Positions 7,595 through 15,943 of a DNA stretch of 64,000 nt are shown in pieces. The stretch is from Hyphomicrobiales bacterium (lineage in GTDB: Bacteria > Pseudomonadota > Alphaproteobacteria > Rhizobiales > Methyloligellaceae): positions 1 through 64,000 of the forward strand of contig JANQLP010000228.1 in NCBI GenBank assembly GCA_028280515.1, written 5' to 3'. The notes beneath the pieces are model-generated. The model saw only the letters and a program-made list of their open reading frames with translations. It searched no databases and had not been told where the DNA came from. The position numbers and the translations under genes were made by a program. Position 1 is the first letter of the stretch. Each line of letters starts with the position of its first letter.

Positions 7595-9064
7595 CTACTC
7601 CTCGACGACCTTGACGTTCTCGGCATCGATGCCGTCGGAGATCTTCGAGTTGCGCAAGGTGAGCGTCCCCGTGCCGGCTCCGGCCTGTTCGACGACTATG
7701 CCGGTTTTTTTGCCGTCGCCGTTCTTGCCGGTCATGGTGCGGTCAACGACAACATTGATATCGCCCTGGTCGCGTTGTCTGAACGTGGCGCCCTTTCGGC
7801 CATTTTCCCTGGCTTGGACGTCGTGCAGCAGAATTTTGACGCTGCCGGGCCCGTCTTCACGGGCTCTGAAGCCGTCATCGGTATTGCCCTGAGCAGTTGA
7901 CCGCCACACCGAGACATCCAGTTCGCCGCCGTCTTCCTCGCTGAAGTCCAGGCCTTCGTCGAGGTTGCCACGAATTGTCGATCCGACCATCAGCGTGCGG
8001 AGATCGCCATTGCCTGCTTCGTCAATGTCGATGCCGTCGTCCAGGTCGAGTTCGATCTCGTATTCCTTCACGAAACCGGAATCGTACAACTCGACGTCGC
8101 GCTCAAAGCACGCATCATCCGGAGATCCTTCGACTTTTGCCGGCACGTCGGACTCGGAGAATTTTTGATCCTTGAATTCGCCTTTGTGGTCCTTCGGCAG
8201 AAACTGTTCCAAGACCTTAGGGTCGCAGTAGCCGCCATTTTCGACAAAGGTGTTGTTGACCACCGAAGCAATAACGTCGCCGTCCTGTCCTTCGTCCAGC
8301 TCCACCCCATCCGCCCCGACGCGGGAGAATGAAGAGTTCCGTGAATTGAAAATGATGTCCCCGGCGCCGCGTTCGTCGACCCTTATCCCATCCGCATCGA
8401 ACTTGCCGGTGCCCACTTCCGAAATGCTGACATTCGTCAGTCGCACGGTGATCGACGCCGGAGATCCATTGCCTTCGCCACCGCTGCCCGCGCCGCATGC
8501 ATCGCCACGGTCGCAGTCGGAGATGTGGATGCCATGATAGGCAATGCCTGAGAGGGCAACACCCTCAAGCGTCACGTTCACGATTCCGGTTTGATCGCCC
8601 CGCAGCTTGACGAAGATTCCCTTGCCGGCCTTGCCCGACTTGTCGCCGCGGTTCTTCACGCTGAAGCCGCCGGGTCCCCGAAAATTCAGATTGTTCACAG
8701 TCAGGTCCGCACCCTTGCTCACTTCAAGCAGCGTCGTGTTGACTTCGGTCTTGATGGACTGACCCGAACCGTAAATGGCCAGTGGTGCCTGACCTTCGTA
8801 GGTCAAGGTCGACTTCACTGAGATATCGCCGTCGGTCGCCACCAGGACATGACCCGACGCACCTGGCTGCGCGGCCGCCTTCAGCGCTGCCCGCAGCGAG
8901 CCTTCACCGCTGTCGTTTCCATTGCTGACCACGACAGGACCTGCCGCGCCTATCTCCGAAGCAAGGCCGAACGACATCACAAATGCGGCCGCTAGTGCGT
9001 AACGTTTACAGGAAGGTTTTTTGTGCTGACCTGATCGAAGCAGCGTACCACCGATAACTGACAT
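7595..9064 (-). CDS. Secreted right-handed parallel beta-helix repeat protein
   Basis: The 489-residue protein has an N-terminal export signal with an extended n-region and a hydrophobic core (ALAAAFVMSFGLASEIGAA, ending near residue 42). The start at 9064 (MSVIGGTLL) is preferred because it places the signal peptide at the N-terminus and has an AAAGG upstream. The frame runs 97 codons further with no signal-like sequence. The mature part begins with a CSLREA-type entry (GNDSGEGSLRAALKAA). It continues as short beta coils with recurring acidic turns such as DGIRVDERGAGDI, DGVELDEGQDGDV, DGIDIDEAGNGDL and EGLDFSEEDGGEL. Such chains fold as beta-helices at the cell surface. The regular Asp/Gly turns may bind calcium (inference). 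No catalytic residues of a lyase or hydrolase are evident. Confidence 0.75.
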   Translation of the reverse strand: MSVIGGTLLRSGQHKKPSCKRYALAAAFVMSFGLASEIGAAGPVVVSNGNDSGEGSLRAALKAAAQPGASGHVLVATDGDISVKSTLTYEGQAPLAIYGSGQSIKTEVNTTLLEVSKGADLTVNNLNFRGPGGFSVKNRGDKSGKAGKGIFVKLRGDQTGIVNVTLEGVALSGIAYHGIHISDCDRGDACGAGSGGEGNGSPASITVRLTNVSISEVGTGKFDADGIRVDERGAGDIIFNSRNSSFSRVGADGVELDEGQDGDVIASVVNNTFVENGGYCDPKVLEQFLPKDHKGEFKDQKFSESDVPAKVEGSPDDACFERDVELYDSGFVKEYEIELDLDDGIDIDEAGNGDLRTLMVGSTIRGNLDEGLDFSEEDGGELDVSVWRSTAQGNTDDGFRAREDGPGSVKILLHDVQARENGRKGATFRQRDQGDINVVVDRTMTGKNGDGKKTGIVVEQAGAGTGTLTLRNSKISDGIDAENVKVVEE

Positions 9065-9460
9065 GAGATCGCCTTTACTCGAAACCGGTCGAGATGACCA
9101 CTGCGTTTTCCGGTTCACCGTGACCCTTCGACAGCCGTCGTGGTGACGGAGCCGGCCAACAGACAATAGTATGCGGCAATAAGAACAGAAACAGGGGAAG
9201 TCCCGGGGGCATTTGCGCCCCCGGTAGAGGTTCTGACAGCGCTCGCAGCCGTATCCGTTGGGGTGTTCGAGTTCGGCCAAACTGGAACCTACTGTTGCGG
9301 CCTCAGTTCGCCTGCTTTGGCACAAGAGCAGCCGTCCCAGTCGAAGGTGTTCCACGTTTGCGATGTGCGCAGAGCGGATGTCCTGAGCGACAGAGAGGCC
9401 CGCAAGGTCTACCAGAAGACGGGGCTCAACCCGGGGTTCTAGATTGGGCGCGCAAGGGGG
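9065..9460. other. Intergenic region, 396 bp
   Basis: Leader region of the beta-helix gene (minus strand), bounded on the right by the 3' end of the TIR-like gene. It holds one strong hairpin (9203-9224). A T-loop-like GGGGTTCTAGATT near 9433 does not belong to a foldable tRNA. No further gene was recognised. Confidence 0.5.
9203..9224 (-). terminator. GC-rich hairpin, possible terminator after the TIR-like gene
   Basis: Stem CCGGGGGC and its complement GCCCCCGG with a 6-nt ATTTGC loop. It lies about 140 bp ahead of the beta-helix start and about 240 bp after the TIR-like gene on the minus strand. It could end the upstream transcript or act in the beta-helix leader. No T-run follows. Confidence 0.4.
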
Positions 9461-10267
9461 CTAATCCTTGTCATTGTCCTTTGCCCCAAATCCCTCGAGT
9501 CCGGAAAGAGCTTCTTCTACTGATTTACCCTCTTTCCTTGCTTGCATTACCCGCCGGACCCAGCGTTTTTTGTCTTGTTCCGTCCAGGCGCGTTTTCCCA
9601 AGTCTGTTAGTGTAATGGCCTCTGGAATTGACCCACGCGAGAGAATACCAGCTTGCCAATGGCCGCTATCGGTGGTTAAGCGCAACGCGGCAGATAATCC
9701 GCGCAAATCATTCTGAACTGCATTCACCGAGTTCATTAGATCGTGTTGATTTTCAAGAAGTGACGCTAAGGTCTGCGCATGGGGGTCTTCGCTGCTTTCA
9801 ACCGTTTGCACCTCAACAACGCCGCCAATCGGCGTGTCGTGGTGCTTCTCCTTACCCTCGATTGCCTTAATCGTGGCCTTGAGCCTTTCTATCGCTGCAT
9901 TTGCCTTATCGACCTCAATGTCGAAGAAGATGGTTCGCGCTTGCGCGTTGTCGAATGGCAACTCGCTTCCATCCTTCGCCATGTGAATTGCGGGCCTGCC
10001 GAAGGCGTGCGCAGCAGCTAATTCATAAAAGACATTGCCGTTTTCGTGCGTAAGGTCCGCAATGATCAGGTCAGAGTTTAGTATTGACTTGATTATCTGG
10101 TTGGTAATTTGCCCGGGCTCATCAATTTCATCTGCCCTGACTGGTGTGTCATACCCCATTTCAGCAATTGCTGGACTGATAATGTGGTCCTTCAAAAGGT
10201 CCGCATGTCTGCGCTCGGGACTATCCTGACTGCCGATAACAGAGATTACAAAGCAGGTCTTCGCCAT
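9461..10267 (-). CDS. TIR / nucleoside 2-deoxyribosyltransferase-like protein, possible NADase or nucleotide-cleaving effector
   Basis: The 268-residue protein has an N-terminal Rossmann-like domain (about residues 3-115): TCFVISVIGSQDSPERRHAD, a central ADEIDEPGQITNQIIKSILNSDL, then DLTHENGNVFYELAAAHAFG. The Glu of NVFYELAAAHA sits where nucleoside deoxyribosyltransferases and TIR-type NAD hydrolases have their catalytic Glu. The remaining part (about 130-268) is helical, with a possible coiled coil near LASLLENQHDLMNSVNAVQ. Family members are found scattered in bacteria, some next to anti-phage systems, and most are uncharacterised. The start has a GGGGAGG ribosome-binding site. It is divergent from a membrane-protein gene 49 bp away, and both are A/T-richer than their surroundings. 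Confidence 0.6.
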   Translation of the reverse strand: MAKTCFVISVIGSQDSPERRHADLLKDHIISPAIAEMGYDTPVRADEIDEPGQITNQIIKSILNSDLIIADLTHENGNVFYELAAAHAFGRPAIHMAKDGSELPFDNAQARTIFFDIEVDKANAAIERLKATIKAIEGKEKHHDTPIGGVVEVQTVESSEDPHAQTLASLLENQHDLMNSVNAVQNDLRGLSAALRLTTDSGHWQAGILSRGSIPEAITLTDLGKRAWTEQDKKRWVRRVMQARKEGKSVEEALSGLEGFGAKDNDKD

Positions 10268-10316
10268 CTGCGCCTCCCCAAATGTAATTGACGCCGACTC
10301 ACTTTACCTTGTTGGC

Positions 10317-11006
10317 ATGCAAGTAAACCATGAAAGACTTTTGACTGCGGCTCAAACCCAAATTCTCAGCGAGAAGTCACTCCGCTACAAGCGAAACTCC
10401 CTTGTATTGGGCGTCGTGATTATTTGCGGACACCTGCTCGATGTAAGGTTCGATGACCTGTCGGTGTTTGGAGCCAAGTTGCTAGGCAACCAAGCCCTTC
10501 TCGCGTTCATTCTGTTGTGGCTCGCCTATATCTACAACTTGGCTATGTTTGTGCGTTTCGGGCGCAGCGACTGGCAAACGTGGGTGGACAACCTGACTGG
10601 TAGATGGGGTTCCGATGAGGATAATAGGACCTTTTTTCCTGAACTTGCCATGTATTGGCAGAGGGAACCTGAGAGCCCTTGGACAATGTCAAGACGCTTC
10701 GGATTGGGCAGCGACAAATTTGTTAAGTGGGATGGCTACGAAGTTGATCCGTCGCAAACAAACCTTATATGTTACGCGGACTTGAAGAATTTTCCGCCAC
10801 GTCCTGATGAGGAGCCGACCTCTAGACAGCAAATATTCACGGTGCCAATGATCTTAGTTGATACCGTCCATCGTGCAGTTAATCAGGTGAAAATCTTTGA
10901 GCTGGGAATCCCAGCAGCGGTTTTCGGCCTCGCCATCGCCGCCTTGATTTTCGATCTGGGTGTGTGGTGGCTGCAGCCAGAAGGTTGCATGCTGATTTGT
11001 TCATGA
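10317..11006 (+). CDS. Membrane protein of unknown function, 229 aa
   Basis: I do not recognise the family. Hydrophobic segments are visible near residues 28-43, 58-80 and 196-218, with a soluble stretch of about 115 residues between the second and third (rich in aromatic and charged residues, for example RTFFPELAMYWQREPESPW). The gene starts 49 bp from the divergent TIR-like gene, so the two share a promoter region and may form a functional pair. Its base composition is clearly A/T-richer than the flanking catabolic genes. The ribosome-binding site is weak. Confidence 0.6.
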   Translation: MQVNHERLLTAAQTQILSEKSLRYKRNSLVLGVVIICGHLLDVRFDDLSVFGAKLLGNQALLAFILLWLAYIYNLAMFVRFGRSDWQTWVDNLTGRWGSDEDNRTFFPELAMYWQREPESPWTMSRRFGLGSDKFVKWDGYEVDPSQTNLICYADLKNFPPRPDEEPTSRQQIFTVPMILVDTVHRAVNQVKIFELGIPAAVFGLAIAALIFDLGVWWLQPEGCMLICS

Positions 11007-11229
11007 GGGGAGTTGCGGAGAACCCGCTACCTGCAGGGAAACTCCTTCATGAGCATGACGTGAACAAGTGTTACCGCGCGAGGGTTCGGTTTACTCGACC
11101 AGTTGAATTAGGCGGTTTCAAACGGCCCGTTGCGCATTCGGAACGTCCGCCTCGGATCACGTGTGGACGCGCCTTCGCACAATCAACCAAGTCTGCCTTT
11201 TGTCAGTTGCGATGCGCGCGGATTTTATT

Positions 11230-12516
11230 TCAGTAGAACTCAAAACGACGCGCCAAGGCCAGAACATCGCGGTGTATCATCTGGTGTGACGTAATTCGCC
11301 CCAGCAAACAGTCCGCGATCCAGGTGCCGATCCGGCGTGCCTCTTTCTCCACCATGCCCCGCGAAGTCATCGCCGATACGCCGAACCGGAGCCCCGAAGT
11401 TTTCGCGGGCGAACGCGGATCGTTCGGGATCAGGTTTTTGTTGCAGGTGATCCCGATGGCGGCAAGTTTGTCGCTCGCCGTCTGCCCGTCGAAGTCCAGA
11501 TCAGTCAAATCGACAAGCATGAGAGGCGTATCCGTACCATGCGTGACGACGCTCAGGCCGTCTGCCAGCAATTGACCCGCGAGTGCACGCGCATTCAGCT
11601 GTACCTGTTCGGCATATCGGCGGAAAGATGGTTGCAGAGCTTCGCCGAGCCCCACAGCCTTCGCGGCCATCATATTCAAAAGTGGACTTCCCTGAACGCC
11701 GGGAAACACCGCAGCTCGCAGCCTTCGAGTCAGATCGTCACGGTTCCAGAGGATCATTCCGCCACGGGCGCCACGCAGGGACTTGTACGTTGTGGTCGTC
11801 ACCACGTCGGCATAATCAACCGGATTGTCGAGCACACCGCCGGCGACCAGTCCGGCGAAGTGCGCCATGTCGACGAGCAGATACGCGCCCACGTCGTCGG
11901 CGATCTGCCGGAACGCCTTCAGGTCCAACGCGCGCGGGTAGGATGATCCCCCCGCCACGATCAGTTTCGGTCGATGAATCCGCGCCGCTTCAGCCACCTG
12001 GTCAAGGTCGATGAAGCCCGTGTCCGGGCGCAACCCATATGCGTGGATGGTGAACAGCTTTCCGCTGATATTGGCCTTCGCGCCGTGACTGAGGTGCCCG
12101 CCGCATTTGAGATCAAGCGCCAGCACCGAGTCGAACGGATCGAGCAGAGCCGAGAAAACGGCCAGATTGGCTTGAGAGCCGGAATGGGGCTGGAGGTTGG
12201 CCTCTGCAGCATTAAAGAGTTCACAGGCGCGCCGGGTACCCAGGGTCTCAAGGGTGTCTGCGATTTCTGCCCCGCCGTGATATCGGGCGCCAGGATAACC
12301 TTCGACTGTCTTGTTTGAGAACACCGAACCCTGCGCCTCGAGAACCGCCCGACTGACAACGTTCTCCGAGGCAATCAACTCGATATGCTGCTTCTGGCGA
12401 GTCCGCTCCGATACTACGAGCGCTGCAACATCCGGATCGGCGACGGACAGGGACGTGCCGAAATAGGCCTCAAGCGCATCGCTTGAGTAATCGGCTTGTA
12501 CCTGGTCCAGGCTCAT
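11230..12516 (-). CDS. glyA: Serine hydroxymethyltransferase-family PLP enzyme with atypical active-site motif
   Basis: The fold and most SHMT signatures are present: IELIASENVVSRAVLEAQGS near residue 45, GYPGARYHGG, LQPHSGSQANLAVF near 108, DMAHFAGLVAGG near 216 and the PLP lysine K245. SHMT normally interconverts serine and glycine with tetrahydrofolate. In ordinary GlyA the residue before the PLP lysine is His (TTTTHKTLRGPRGG). Here it is Tyr (TTTTYKSLRGARGG, Y244-K245). This, and its overlap by 4 bp with a hydroxylase gene, suggest a specialised paralogue, for example one acting on another hydroxy-amino acid, rather than the housekeeping enzyme. The 428-residue length is normal. Confidence 0.8.
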   Translation of the reverse strand: MSLDQVQADYSSDALEAYFGTSLSVADPDVAALVVSERTRQKQHIELIASENVVSRAVLEAQGSVFSNKTVEGYPGARYHGGAEIADTLETLGTRRACELFNAAEANLQPHSGSQANLAVFSALLDPFDSVLALDLKCGGHLSHGAKANISGKLFTIHAYGLRPDTGFIDLDQVAEAARIHRPKLIVAGGSSYPRALDLKAFRQIADDVGAYLLVDMAHFAGLVAGGVLDNPVDYADVVTTTTYKSLRGARGGMILWNRDDLTRRLRAAVFPGVQGSPLLNMMAAKAVGLGEALQPSFRRYAEQVQLNARALAGQLLADGLSVVTHGTDTPLMLVDLTDLDFDGQTASDKLAAIGITCNKNLIPNDPRSPAKTSGLRFGVSAMTSRGMVEKEARRIGTWIADCLLGRITSHQMIHRDVLALARRFEFY

Positions 12517-13316
12517 GCCGCAGGAGCCTCCAATCTGGTCACGTAGTCCTCCAGGCAGTCGGCCGCGACAGGCTCGATCGGGGTGAGATCGCGATGGTGC
12601 TTATAGTCGGGTCGGGTCGCTGTCGTGTAGGCGTTCGACACGGGGTTCACGATGAGCGAAAAGATCGACCGGTCCCACGGAGACATGTTGTTCGGGGAGC
12701 CGTGAATGAGTGTGTCGTGAAACACAAGCACCGTGCCCGGCTTTCCCTTCGCGGCGACGATTCCCGAACGGTTGGCCATCTCGCGGACACGGTCATGGTC
12801 CGTCACCCAGAGCGGATAGCTCGTCGTCTCGTTGTCAAGCGTGGCAGCGTGTTCGCTCGCTCGGTGTGAGCCGGGCAGAAAATAGAGCGGACCGTTGAAG
12901 TCGGTGACCTCGTCGAGAAGGATATGCAGGTTGAGCGCAAGGGGCTTTCGGACACCGTCCTCTCCGTGGTGCGTTGCGAAGTCAGTGTGCCATTGCCACA
13001 CCTCGCCGGAAAAGGCGGCCTTCACGTTCACTTTGACCTGTTGGACGTACATCGGCTCGCGGAGAATTTGCTGCGCCGGTTCGATCAGCCGCGGGTGGCG
13101 TACGAGGTCGGCGAACAGTTCGTCGCGCAGGTGCAACCCCATTGCCGTGCGGACGACGCCGGAATTCCGCTCGATGACGTTTGCCTCATCCTGTTGCGAA
13201 AACAGTTTTGGAAGTCTTGACCGGATTGCCGTCACTTCGGCCTCTGAGAAGCGATCCGGAATAACGATGAACCCGTCTGTCTCGAGTTGCTTGAGCTGTG
13301 CGTCGGTGAGTTTCAT
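12513..13316 (-). CDS. Phytanoyl-CoA dioxygenase family, EctD-like 2-oxoglutarate hydroxylase
   Basis: Fe(II)/2-oxoglutarate dioxygenase. The block VWQWHTDFATHHGEDGV carries the HxD pair (110 and 112 in this numbering). It closely resembles the ectoine hydroxylase signature WHSDFETWHxEDG. The distal His lies in FHDTLIHGSPNN, and the 2-oxoglutarate Arg is probably in WDRSIFSLIVN. The start MKLTDAQLKQLETDGF at 13316 matches the usual N-terminus of the family and follows GGACGGCGGCGAAA. The frame is open upstream to a TTG at 13382 without support. No ectoine genes are present, so the substrate is probably another amino-acid-like compound. Its end overlaps the SHMT-like gene by ATGA, so the products likely act in sequence. 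Confidence 0.78.
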   Translation of the reverse strand: MKLTDAQLKQLETDGFIVIPDRFSEAEVTAIRSRLPKLFSQQDEANVIERNSGVVRTAMGLHLRDELFADLVRHPRLIEPAQQILREPMYVQQVKVNVKAAFSGEVWQWHTDFATHHGEDGVRKPLALNLHILLDEVTDFNGPLYFLPGSHRASEHAATLDNETTSYPLWVTDHDRVREMANRSGIVAAKGKPGTVLVFHDTLIHGSPNNMSPWDRSIFSLIVNPVSNAYTTATRPDYKHHRDLTPIEPVAADCLEDYVTRLEAPAA

Positions 13317-13420
13317 TTTCGCCGCCGTCCGATTGTGCTTGACCCCGGCTGGCAGATTTGACGGTTTTCCCATCCGAAGCAATAATCAAAATCTGCGCTG
13401 CTGAATAGCTGAGTTAAACT

Positions 13421-14335
13421 ATGCCCCGGCTAATTCCCTCGTTGAAAGCGGTTCGATACTTCGAGCTGGCCGCCGAGCATGAGAGTTTCGTCCGCGCGGC
13501 GGATGATCTCAAAGTCTCAAAAGGCGCGATAAGCCAACAGGTCAAGAAACTGGAGCAGTTTCTGGGCGTTTCCTTGTTTAGAAGAACTGGCCGGCGAGTG
13601 ACTTTGACGGATGCCGGGCGGCGCTATCATTCCGCCATCCGAAACGCGCTCAATATCCTGGAAAAGGAAACTGAGCGCATTGCCGGTTCGCGCGTCCGCG
13701 GTCAGCTCAAGATCACCGTGCTACCGGCGTTCGCGTCCATGTGGCTTGTGCCCAGACTGAGCGACTTCCAAAAAGCCATGCCACATATTGACATTGTCGT
13801 ATCTGCCGATGCGGAAATGGTTGATTTCTCACGATCTGATGCCCAACTCGGCATCCGCTATGGCACAACGGACACTGACGGATTGACCGCGACCCGTTTG
13901 GGCCATGACACTCTGTCGCCCGTGTGCAGCCCGGAATATGCTGAAGCAATGGCAATACGGAGACCCGCCGACCTGTCTCGGTGTCTGCTTCTGCACGATA
14001 CATTCTGGTCTGACGACTGGACGCGTTGGTTGTCAATGGCTGGTGTTGCCGGGTCGTCAGGCGGCGACGGCCAGTTCTTCACCCACTACAGCATGGCGAT
14101 TGACACCGCGCGAGCCGGCGGCGGTATCGCAATGGGACATCAGCTTCTGCTAAGGGACCTGATTGCGCGTAACGAACTGGTATGTCCTCTGAATCAAGCG
14201 ATCACCGCACGACAGGAGTATTATGTTGTGGTGCCCGACAAGGCTGCCCACCTCAGTTATGTTAGGCGCTTTCAGGATTGGCTGACGGTATCGTTCAGTG
14301 ACACACGCGTACGCGGCGGTCAGGCATCGAGTTAA
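13421..14335 (+). CDS. LysR-type regulator, GcvA-like
   Basis: DNA-binding helix-turn-helix at residues 7-65 (FELAAEHESFVRAADDLKVSKGAISQQVKKLE shape, in the GcvA style with LPSLKAVRYFE at the start), followed by a substrate-binding domain containing QLGIRYGTTD and AGGGIAMGHQLLL. These are typical of the GcvA/AmpR branch. It is divergent from the hydroxylase-SHMT operon with 104 bp between the chosen starts, and so is the likely regulator of that operon. The inducer is unknown. The gene ends in a 123-bp gap before the convergent hydantoinase gene. Confidence 0.9.
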   Translation: MPRLIPSLKAVRYFELAAEHESFVRAADDLKVSKGAISQQVKKLEQFLGVSLFRRTGRRVTLTDAGRRYHSAIRNALNILEKETERIAGSRVRGQLKITVLPAFASMWLVPRLSDFQKAMPHIDIVVSADAEMVDFSRSDAQLGIRYGTTDTDGLTATRLGHDTLSPVCSPEYAEAMAIRRPADLSRCLLLHDTFWSDDWTRWLSMAGVAGSSGGDGQFFTHYSMAIDTARAGGGIAMGHQLLLRDLIARNELVCPLNQAITARQEYYVVVPDKAAHLSYVRRFQDWLTVSFSDTRVRGGQASS

Positions 14336-14380
14336 AGGTTGTGTTACTTCGACAGCGGTCGACGCGTCCGCTGTGGGGCA

Positions 14381-14399
14381 AGGGCGGCCGCGCCGCCCT
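14381..14399. terminator. Bidirectional hairpin between convergent genes
   Basis: AGGGCGGC-CGC-GCCGCCCT, a perfect 8-bp GC-rich stem with a 3-nt loop and some further pairing outside. It sits between the convergent lysR and hydantoinase genes. There is no T-run. Confidence 0.45.
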
Positions 14400-14458
14400 G
14401 CCGGTTGGAAGATACCTATGCTTGTGTCCGCGGCAAGTACCCCGGCCGGACCCCGTGT

Positions 14459-15925
14459 CTAATCCCGCAGCTGGGCGCCGAAGCTCTTCGCCGGGTCCAT
14501 CTCCGGTTCGAGGTGTCCGAGCGGTTTCGCTTCGTCCGACAGCTCACGTTTCGCGGTCCGTCCCGACCCCGGCTCCATGTCGGCAACACCGTCGCGGATG
14601 ATCACGCGCCCGCGGCTGATGACGTATTGGGGCCAGCCGTCCACCGTCCGACCGGCGAACGGCGTGTAACCGGTGTTGTCGTGCATCATGTCGTCGGTGA
14701 TGGTTTTTTTGGCCTCGGGATCCCAGACGGCGATATCGGCGTCGGACCCGACGGCGAGTTCGCCTTTTTGCGGGTAGAGCCCGTAAAGGCGCGCGACGCC
14801 GGTCGATGTCAGTTCAACGAATTTCGGCAGATCGATGCGGCCCTTTTTCACGCCTTCGGAGAACAGGATCGGCATCCGCAGTTCCAGGCCCGGCAGGCCG
14901 TTGGGGATCTGCTTGAAGGTGGGATTGTCCCCGGCGGTCAGTTTGCCCGTCTCGTCATACGCGTAAGGAGCATGATCGGAACTGAGCGTCTGAAACGTGC
15001 CGTCGGAAAGCCCCTGCCACATGGCCTCCACATCGCTCTCGTCACGCAGCGGCGGGCTGCAGCAATATTTGGCGCCTTCGCTGCCCGGGCGGTCGAGATC
15101 GTCTGCGGTCAGCACGAGATACTGGGTGCAGGTCTCTGCGTAGACCTTGAAGCCGGCCTCCTGCGCGCGCCGGATCTCCTCCATGGCCTCGCGGGTGGTG
15201 ACGTGAAAGATCATGACCGGGACGTCGATGAAACGAGCCAGAGCGATCAAACGATGTGTGGCCTCTGCTTCGGCAAGCCGCGGGTGGCTGACGGCGTGAA
15301 ACTTGGGTGCGGTGTTGCCGCCATTGACCAGTTTCTCGATTGTCCAGCGGATCATCTCGTTGTTCTCCGCATGGGCGACGATGAGCGCGCCGTGTTTGCG
15401 GGCGACCTCCATCACCTGCAGCGTCTGATAATCGTCCACTTTCATCAGGTCGTATGTGAGGAACAGCTTGAGGGTGTGAAAGCCGCTTTCGATGAGCGGT
15501 GGGAGCTCCTTGGTCAGCACCTCCTCGGTTGGATCGGTCACGATGATGTGGAAGTGATAGTCGATGGCTGCCTTTTCCTCGGCCAGCGCGCGATACGCCT
15601 TGACGACTTCGCTGACTGAATCTCCGCGATGCTGGGCGGCGAAGGGGACGACGGTCGTGGTGCCGCCGTGGGCGGCGGAAACGCTTGCCGTATAGAAGTC
15701 ATCGGCATTCATCACCCCGAACGACGACAATTGCTCGATGTGGCAATGGCCGTCGATGCCGCCGGGAAACACGAGCTTGCCGCTGGCGTCGATGTCCTCG
15801 GCGCCCGGTGCGAGTCCTTCCGCGATCTCGGCGATCACACCGTCCTTGACGCCGATGTCGCCTTTGGTTTCGCCGGCCGCGGTCACGATTGTTCCGCCGC
15901 GCACTGTCAGATCGAATTCACTCAT
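14459..15925 (-). CDS. D-hydantoinase / dihydropyrimidinase
   Basis: Zinc-dependent cyclic amidohydrolase that opens hydantoins or dihydropyrimidines to N-carbamoyl amino acids. The 488-residue chain has the family's metal ligands: H60 and H62 (GIDGHCHIE), the carboxylated lysine K153 (TLKLFLTYD), H185 (VAHAENNE), H241 (IFHVTT) and D317 (LSSDHAP). The start at 15925 (MSEFDLTV) is chosen because GGAG lies 9 nt upstream. An ATG five codons earlier would place that GGAG inside the coding sequence. It is last in a minus-strand operon after an amidohydrolase and an ABC importer. The D-carbamoylase and racemase on the other side of the LysR gene use its product, which favours a hydantoin role over pyrimidine breakdown. 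Confidence 0.9.
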   Translation of the reverse strand: MSEFDLTVRGGTIVTAAGETKGDIGVKDGVIAEIAEGLAPGAEDIDASGKLVFPGGIDGHCHIEQLSSFGVMNADDFYTASVSAAHGGTTTVVPFAAQHRGDSVSEVVKAYRALAEEKAAIDYHFHIIVTDPTEEVLTKELPPLIESGFHTLKLFLTYDLMKVDDYQTLQVMEVARKHGALIVAHAENNEMIRWTIEKLVNGGNTAPKFHAVSHPRLAEAEATHRLIALARFIDVPVMIFHVTTREAMEEIRRAQEAGFKVYAETCTQYLVLTADDLDRPGSEGAKYCCSPPLRDESDVEAMWQGLSDGTFQTLSSDHAPYAYDETGKLTAGDNPTFKQIPNGLPGLELRMPILFSEGVKKGRIDLPKFVELTSTGVARLYGLYPQKGELAVGSDADIAVWDPEAKKTITDDMMHDNTGYTPFAGRTVDGWPQYVISRGRVIIRDGVADMEPGSGRTAKRELSDEAKPLGHLEPEMDPAKSFGAQLRD

Positions 15926-15943
15926 TGTTCTTGTCTCCAATAC

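Noticed and set aside
9420-9460. T-loop-like GGGGTTCTAGATT, considered as part of a tRNA
   Set aside because: No acceptor stem, D-arm or anticodon arm can be folded at the proper distances.
12513-13316. Calling the hydroxylase EctD (ectoine 5-hydroxylase)
   Set aside because: The signature is similar but not identical, no ectABC genes are present, and the neighbour is an SHMT-like enzyme, so a specific ectoine role is not supported.
14459-15940. Hydantoinase start at 15940 (METRTMSEF)
   Set aside because: The ATG at 15925 has GGAG at proper spacing, and that GGAG would be inside the coding sequence of the longer version.
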